Origin: an uncultured Prevotellaceae bacterium
Lineage (GTDB): Bacteria; Bacteroidota; Bacteroidia; Bacteroidales; Bacteroidaceae
Assembly: GCA_902775605.1 (NCBI GenBank)
Contig: CACYNE010000001.1
Coordinates: forward strand, 1-64,000
Reading direction: 5' to 3'
Length of the DNA: 64,000 bases
Under the pieces are notes generated by a model. The model ran no database searches. It worked only from the letters and a program-made list of their open reading frames with translations, and was not told the origin of the DNA. This document shows, piece after piece, positions 52,401-61,400 of this stretch (position 1 is the stretch's first letter; the number at the start of each line of letters is the position of its first letter). The position numbers and the translations under genes were made by a program.

Positions 52401-55400
52401 GGTGAGTCAGGTAAGATAGATCTTACCATTACCGATAAGGATTTTGAACACTACAATTTTAACTATGGTAAGGTTCAATTGCCTTACTATAATGATTATT
52501 GTGAAGGTAACTATACAGATAACCGTGTAGTCACTGGTTGGAAAATAGTAGCAGTTACTGAAGGTGGCACAAACGGTGGCTACTCAACAGGAGCTGATAT
52601 CACCACTGAAAATGGTGAAATGAAAATGCCTTACAACTTTGCCGATCGAAAGACATTCGGCAAAGATCTTTATACTACCAGTGGCCGCGTTTTTAACCAG
52701 GGTGCTTATTGGGATGTACCAAAAGGAGTGAAGGCCATTACCATAGAACCCTATTGGGGCAAGGCGGTTTATCTGTCCGATGCCAACTGGGATGTGACCT
52801 ATAAGAATGGTACAGGAAATGATTCCAAAGTAGCAGGATATAAAGATGATGCCATGACTACCGCAGTCAATGTTCCTAACGTGGGTGGAGGTCAACGCTA
52901 TGAAAATGGTGTATCAACTTTCAATGATCAGATTGTTTACACCTCCATGGGCAACGCTATCGCGAGTTCGGGTACGGGTATGGCACTTTTTCAAGGGGTG
53001 AATGTGAATACGGCTAATCGCACGGTTTATGATTATGCCGTGGTGCTTGTGGGCAATTATCACCATAATGGTGATATAGAAGCGACTAACGATAAGCCAT
53101 ATACAGTTACCTCTGTTGACTTGGATGGCGACAATGAACCGGACTATTCCTTTATGCTTCGTTTCAACAATCGAACAGCATTCCATCCCGTAAGATACGA
53201 TTTTCTAAACCTGATTGGTCTTGGTATGGCACAGAAGACGACCGGCGGCAAGGGTTCCTACAATTTCGGTATCATGCAGCCTAAAGGTTGGTTTGAGGTG
53301 ACCAACACCGCCCTCTTCCGCGTTACTCAGTTTGAATATGATCGTAGTGACAGGGGTGCTGCACCACATATTTTGCAAGGTGGAGTTATTGAGCAATGGG
53401 TAAGCGGACAGAACAATGGTGTTTCCAATAAGACCATCTATTTTCATGTAGGTGGTAATGTCTGGTTTAAAGAATTTCAGTTAGGAACCCATATTGACAA
53501 AACTCACACTTCTAAACACCCACCCATTTCTGTTACTGGTGGAGATTTTGACGAGTTCTATCTCACAGGTCTTTATAGAGGTGATGTCACCAGTTATAAC
53601 GATAATGCCGAATGTTACATTAATGGTGGGCGCTTCGGCGTATTGGCAGGTGCAGGTCAGGAAGGTCTTGGAGATGCGACTAACCATAAGAACGGTAATA
53701 TCACATGGCAAATTGACAATGCCGATGTTACAGAGTTTTATGGTGGCGGATTCAATCAACCCATACAGGGTAATATCAATACTGTTATCAGCAATAGCCA
53801 CGTTGACCAATTCTGTGGCGGACCCAAGTTCGGTGACATGAACACAGAAAAGACGGTTAAAACGACAGCAACGAATTGTACTTTTGGCAAATACTTTGGT
53901 GCTGGCTTTGGAGGAAATGCATATAGCCGAGAAGCTCCAAGTAATGTTAATAATATCGATGGAAATTATACGGGTTGGAACACTTGGGTTAATCAAAAGT
54001 ACACACAAGCGTATAATGCTGCCTATAATGGAGTTTCCACAGAGTATACCTACCAATACCTGCCCATGTCGAACAACACACAGAATGTGGCACGTATTTT
54101 TATTGATTATGTAAGATTCTCTTTGGCAACGACGCATGAGGTCACTTCTCTGTTAACCAGTTGCACCATTAATGGTAATTTCTATGGTGGTGGTAGCCTT
54201 GGAAAGGTTGAAGGAGATGTAACTTCAACGCTCACAAACTGCTCGGTAAACGGTAGTGTGTTCGGTGCCGGCTACTCAGCAGACCTGCCTACTGTCGAAG
54301 TGATGAATACAGGTGGATTCCAGACACCACCTTATTACTATGAAGACCTCGGTACATATAGTAAGGGAGTCTTTCCTACTCCTACTAAAACATACCGTTG
54401 GGAACATAAAAATGCTATCAGTTCCACGAATGATGCCATCGACAAGACTCATTATATCCTGTATACTACTGCTGACCTTACCACTCTCGGTACCGTCACT
54501 GGTAAAGTAACACTGAACATTGACGGTTCAACAAACGTAACAGGCAGTGTATATGGCGGTGGTGAGTCCAGTGATGTATACGGTGTTAATACATCGAGCG
54601 AGGTTACGAGTGAGGTGGAAGTCAACATCAAAGGCGGTTCTATGACCGATGTTTATGGCGGCGGTCAAGGTAAGACAACCGTTGTTGGCGGTGATGTTAC
54701 CGTGAATATTGGTCAGGCACCGACAGGAAGCGAAACGGCTTATACTGGCAGTGCAACGATATCAGGTAGTGTCTATGGTGGTAGTGCCCTTGGAACTGTA
54801 AATGCAAAGAAGGATGATGATTGGAATAAAGACACAAATCCGGATGACCTCATAGAAATTAATGGCAAAGAAACAAAAGTCAACGTTTTAAAAGGCACCA
54901 TCAATAATAACGTTTATGGCGGTGGCTTGGGTCAAGTAAATGGTGTTGACGGTGCCACAAGTGATGTAACTGCCAAGGTATTTGGTAACACAATAGTTAC
55001 TATCGGTGCTGCAGGCGAGACAGCAAACCCCATCGTTGAAGGTAGCGTCTATGGCGGTAGTAACGTGAATGGTGTGTCAAAGAAAAACGTCACTGTACAA
55101 GTTATTCGTGGAACCATCGGAAAGTCGGTTACCACTCAAGGTGAGAATCCGACAACTACCATTACAGGCGGTAATGTACATGGTGGCGGATTTGGTGAGC
55201 ATACACTAGTTCAAGGCAATGTCACCGTGAATATCGGTGATATGACTACTGGCGAGACCCCTTCTTATTCAGGATTTGCAAATATCCTGCAAGATGTCTA
55301 TGGCGGTTCGGCAAAGGGTAATGTGAATGCCGAGAAGTATGAAGAAAACTCTACCATTAAGCTCAGACAGCATGGAACAGCCACGACTCTGGTGAATCTC

Positions 55401-58400
55401 TATGGCGGCACTATCAATGGTAACCTTTACGGTGGTGGACTGGGTGAAGACAACGACGGAACTGAGAATGACCATGCCGCTAATGTATTTGGTCCTGTAA
55501 CGGTAACGACAAAGGGCGGTACAGCCACAAATGTGTTCGGATGTAACAACGTGCTTGGCGCTCCTCAGAGCACTGTGGACGTGAATATTGACGGCGGTAC
55601 TGTTTCCAACGACGTATATGGCGGCGGTAACTTGGCCAACACTACAGCTAGCCCTACAGTAAATGTCACGAATGGTACTGTCAGTCGAGATGTGTATGGC
55701 GGTGGCGCTTTGGCTAACACGGGCGGTAGTACTGTCAACATCACAGGCGGTACGGTGACTCGCGACATCTACGGTGGTGGTCTGGGTGATAAAGCCACAT
55801 TAGGCGAAGGTCATTCTGATGTGGTTGCCTTGGTCAATGGTGACGTGCTGGTCAACATCGGTGCTGTCAGTGGAAGCGGCAATAGCGTTACCTATTCGGG
55901 CTCTGCCACCATTGGTGGTTCCGTATTCGGTTGTAACAACGTGAACGGAACGCCAAAAAGTGATGTCAATGTAAATATCTATCAGACAGCACATAATGCA
56001 GCAAACACTTATCCTACAGAAAATGACAATACCGATCAAGATAATGAAGTTAATAGCCTGTCAGAATTAGCAGCATTAGTTGCCAACTACGAAGCAGCAA
56101 ACTATTCTGATAAATTTGCCCTTGCCGCTGTCTATGGCGGCGGTAATCAGGCAGCTTACAATCCTGAGACAGTTGCTGAAGGAGAACCTCATAAAACCAC
56201 TGTTCACGTCTATGCTTGCTCGAACAACACCATACAGAGCGTTTACGGTGGCGGTAATGCTGCTGATGCTACCCATGTCAATGTCATCATCGACGGCGGC
56301 TTCTTCGACCAAGTGTTTGGTGGTGGTAACGGTAAGAGCACAGCTACCTTCAACAATCCAGGTGCTAACATTTCCGGTAGCGCCAAAACGTATATTCATG
56401 GTGGACTTTATCACCAAATTTTTGGTGGTAGCAACAGTAAGGGTGACGTGGCATCAGCTTCTCTTACTATCGACTCAGAGTCGGGATGTACGGAACTGAT
56501 CAGTGAATTATTCGGTGGTGCCAACGAAGCTGTCATCACTGGTGATATCACCACCACTCTTGCTTGTAGTGATAACGAAATCGGCACCTTCTATGGAGGT
56601 TCTAATCTGGCAGACATCAATGGTAATGTCACGCTCAACGTTAAAGGAGGTCACTATATTAATGTATTTGGTGGTTCAAAGGGCCGTTTGGCTCAAGCCG
56701 CAGTGGGCAATGATGGCGATCCCGACTATCAGCCAGCTATACCCGCTAAGGCCGCTAACATTAGTGGCAATGTAACCCTTAACCTCTATGGCGGTACCAT
56801 GGACAATGCCTTTGGTGGTAGTGACGTCAATGGTAATATCACTGGTAAGATTACAGTCAACGTGCTCGACTATCAATCAACTACTTGTCCACTTGTTGTC
56901 ACAAATGTCTATGGTGGTGGTAATGTAACGCCCTACACTCCAACCTATACGTTAGCAGAAAATGAAACGGAGAGGATTTCTCCTGTTGTAAACGTCATCC
57001 ACGGCACTGTCGCCAACGTCTTTGGCGGTGCAAAGGGTAATACGGCTGTGGTGACAGCTAGTCCGCAGGTCAATATCGGCTATGATGCAACAACCATGGG
57101 CGACCCTACAACGGCGAATACGCTCTTATACAAACTTACACACTTATCTAATGGCACACAAGACCCCGATTATTCTGAAACTACTCCCGACAACTTTGCT
57201 GCTGTAGTTACAGGTAACGTGTATGGCGGTGGTGATCTTGCTCAAGTATCAGGAAACACACAGATTAATCTTCGAAAGGCCAACTCATCAGTAGGTACCA
57301 TCTATGGTGGTGGTAACTTAGCTGATGTTTCAGAAAACACTGCGGTTAATGTCAATAATGGAACTGTTACCGATGTCTATGGTGGTGGCGCTTTAGCAAA
57401 CGTAGGAACAAATTCAAGCAATACCACTCAAGTGACCGTAACTGGTGGTACAATCACTAACGTCTATGGTGGTGGATTAGGACGAATTGCAATACCTGTA
57501 GAAGACGATCCCAACACTACTGATGTAAACGAATCTGAACTATCCGTTTCTGCTATTGCTGCCAGTGTTAACGGAGCTGTTACAGTTACTGTCAGTGGAG
57601 GTAATATCACTAACGTATTTGGCTGTAACAATCAGAATGGTGCTCCACAGAGCACAGTGACAGTAAATATCAATGGCTCTGACACCCCGACAGCACCTGC
57701 GGTTTACACAATAGGCAACGTCTATGGCGGCGGTAACGTGGCCAACTATACAGGAACGCCTACAGTAACAATTACTGGCACCTCGTATGTGAATAATGTC
57801 TATGGTGGCGGTAACCAAGCTGGCGTAGGCGGTTCACAAGTCAATATGAACGGTGGTAGCGTATCAGGCGCCATGTATGGTGGCTGTAACACCAGCGGCA
57901 CGGTAAGCGGCACCTCCAAAGTTACGGTGACAGGCGGAACTATTGGTTCGGCATTCAACGCTCCAAGCTCTATGGATGATGTACCTCAAGTATTGTTCGG
58001 TGGCGGTAGGGGTGCTTCTACATCCGTTACAGGTAAGACTACTCTTAATGTGGGAACCCTCTCTGAATCGACCCGTACAGGAACTGCCAACATCTACGGA
58101 AATGTATATGGTGGTTCTGAGAATGGAACCATTGGTGCTGTTGATGTGAATCTTTATAAAAACAAGATATATGGTAATGTCTTTGGCGGTGGTTATGATA
58201 CTGATGCCAACCTTGCCCCAACAGGCACTCTAGCTAAGCATGCCCCTGCAGCAGGAGTCGTAAATGTACTGTTGGACGGAACTGAATTTGACCGTACTAA
58301 TGCAGACAATGCATATATGGCACAAATCTTCGGTTGTAACAATAAGAATGGAACTCCAACGGGCCTTGTTACAGTGCGAGTAAAGCAGACGGTGGGTAGC

Positions 58401-61400
58401 ACTAAAAACACGAATGTTGCCCGTTCCAGCCGCACTACCTACGATGTGGCAGCGGTTTATGGCGGTGGTAATATGGCTGACTATAAGCCTTCTGGAGAAA
58501 GCGATAGTACCCTTGTGATTATTGAGGGATGTAATGCAACAAGCATCCAGAACGTATATGGCGGTGGTAATGCTGCTGCTGCGCCAGCCACTGGCGTATC
58601 CATTATGGGTTGTTACATCATTGACAATGTGTTTGGTGGTGGTAATGGTGCAGGTACTGGTAATCCTGGTGCTAATGTGGGTTCATACATTTCCACTGGA
58701 ACCGACACGCAAACATACGGCAGAGGTACTGCCTTCACCAAGCTCTATGGCGGTAATATTAACTCCGTATTTGGCGGTAGTAACACTTTGGGAGACATTC
58801 GCAAAGTTATTGTAGAAACCAAAAAGCAAGACACAAGCATCACATCGGCATACGACTGCTGTACAACTTTGGATGTCGGTAACGTTTATGGTGCAGGTAG
58901 TCATGCTCCTATGGAGGGCGATGTAAACGTCATTATGGAGTGTTCGCCTCAGGACTATATTGATGCAGTATATGGCGGTGCCGAAGAAGCAATCATTAAG
59001 GGTAACGTCAAGTTGGTTTTGACCAGCGGAAAGTTCGGTCGTGTATTCGGTGGAAACAATACCGGTGGTAGTATCAATGGTATGATCACTGTATACGTCA
59101 GAGAAGAAGGTTGCGAAAATCTGGAGATTGGTGAGCTTTATGGAGCGGGTAACAATGCACCTTATTCTCAATTTGGCTGTTACTATGACGAAGACGAGGC
59201 ATCTGTGTACAAATGGAAGCCATACGATAGTAAGTCTGCCGATAACGACAACTTCGAGGTTACGTTTACTCAAACCGAGTTGTACCCCTATCATGTCAGA
59301 GTATTTGTAGAATCTTGTACATCTATCGGTTCTGTATTCGGTGGCGGTAAGGGTTCTTCTGCTACTGTACTTGGCAATACCTATGTCAATATTAATATGG
59401 TAAAGGGCATTGTTGATAATGCGACGAAGAGCGACATTGGAAAAATTGGACAAGTCTTTGGTGGCGGTAGTGCTGCCAACGTGAAGGGTAACACCAAGAT
59501 TGAGATTGGTACTGCAACAGCGAGTGAAGACATCGGTGTCAATATCACAAGAGGCTCCTATACCAGTACAACCGTTGGCACCTATCTCAACCCAGATAGA
59601 AATGAGTATAAAGACATTACAGAACCAGGTGTCTATGGCGGCGGTTATTCAGCTGACGTGGATGGCGATACTGAGATTAATATCGGTAAGGAGAACCAGT
59701 CATTTGGTATTAATATCGCTGGCGACATCTTTGGTGGCGGCTATGGTGAGAGTACCACAGTGACGGGCAATGTAACTGTAAACATAGGTAAGAGAACAGG
59801 TAACGATACTGACGGTTATACTTATGCAGGCTATGCCAACATCAAAGGTGATGTTTATGGCGGCAGTGCTAAGGGTAAGGTGAATGCAACCAAAGGTGGA
59901 ACAGTCGCCAATCCTACGTTCACTGCAAATTCAGGAAAGACCACTGAGGTGAACCTCTATGGCGGTACCATTAGTGACACTAATCCCACCTCTAACAAAG
60001 GAAATATCTATGGTGGCGGCTATGGTGAAAACAATGCAGCTGCAGATGTATATGGCCCCATTACGGTGAACGTCTATAATGGAAGCGTTAACAACGTGTT
60101 CGGTGGCAACAACTTAAGCGGTGGTCCTGTAAAGGACGTTACCGTGAACATCTCCGGTGGTACTATCGCCCATGATGTATATGGTGGTGGTGCATTGGCC
60201 CACTCTAATACGGGTAATACTACTAATACAAGCGATTATACCACTTCTGTGAATCTGACAGGCGGCACTGTGAATGGTGATGTCTATGGCGGTGGCCTTG
60301 GACGATTGGCAAGTGGTGATGATCCTGCTATTGCCGCTTTGGTTAAGGGTGATGTAACTGTGACCCTCAACGGTACTCAGATGGTAACACACAGAACAGA
60401 GGGTGTGCTGGATGCTGGACGCGTGTTCGGTGCAAACAATGTCAATGGTACGCCTAAAGGACATGTGAAGGTGCTGGTACAGAAGACTGCAGCAGTGACG
60501 GACCAGGACATCGATGTGGCTGCTGTATTTGGTGGTGGTAATCAGGCCACATACAGCCCGAATAATGCAACAGAAAAAGCCGAAGTTGAAATCAACATGA
60601 CATCAGGCAATGATGCTCGCCTTATCGTGGGCTATGTGTTTGGCGGCGGTAACGAGGCTGGTACATTAAACACTGCTGGTACGGAAGTGAAAATCATTGA
60701 CGGTAACGTGAAGAGCGGTGTCTATGGCGGTTGTAACACCAGCGGCACCATTAGCGGAGATACGAAGGTAGCTATCACCGGTGGCACGATTGGAACAGCT
60801 TGGGATAATGCCCCAGCCACTTTCCCAACATTGGTCTTTGGTGGCGGCTTGGGTTACCAAACACTTGTCAGCGGTAGTGTAACGGTGGAGATTGGTGCGA
60901 TGACAGCTGCCGTTGCGCCAGCTACAGACCCCACCTATTCTGGCGATGCAATCATCTGGGGCGATGTCTATGGTGGTTCGGCTATGGGTAATGTGAATGC
61001 AGAATGGGTAACAGACACATCCACTGAACCTGCCACAACATCACTCCAATATGTAACTAATACAACCACTCATGTTAATCTCTATGGCGGCACTATCAAA
61101 GGTGACCTTTATGGTGGCGGACTGGGGGATAACACATATGCTGCAAACGTATATGGTCCTGTAACGGTAACAGTGGAAGGCGGAATAGCCAATAATGTGT
61201 TCGGTTGTAACAACGTAAATGGTGCTCCGCAGAACACCGTAACCGTGAATGTCAATGGTACGGAAGAGGTTATTATGGGCTATGCCATCAATAACGTCTA
61301 TGGCGGTGGAAACCAAGCTATATACAGTTATACAGACGAAGTCAATCCTCTTACGGTGACGATAGCCGGTGGTATCGTTAATAACGTCTATGGTGGCGGT

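Noticed and set aside
58683-59453. 256-aa leftward ORF inside giant gene B
   Set aside because: Same repeat-derived shadow; no homology signal, no promoter.
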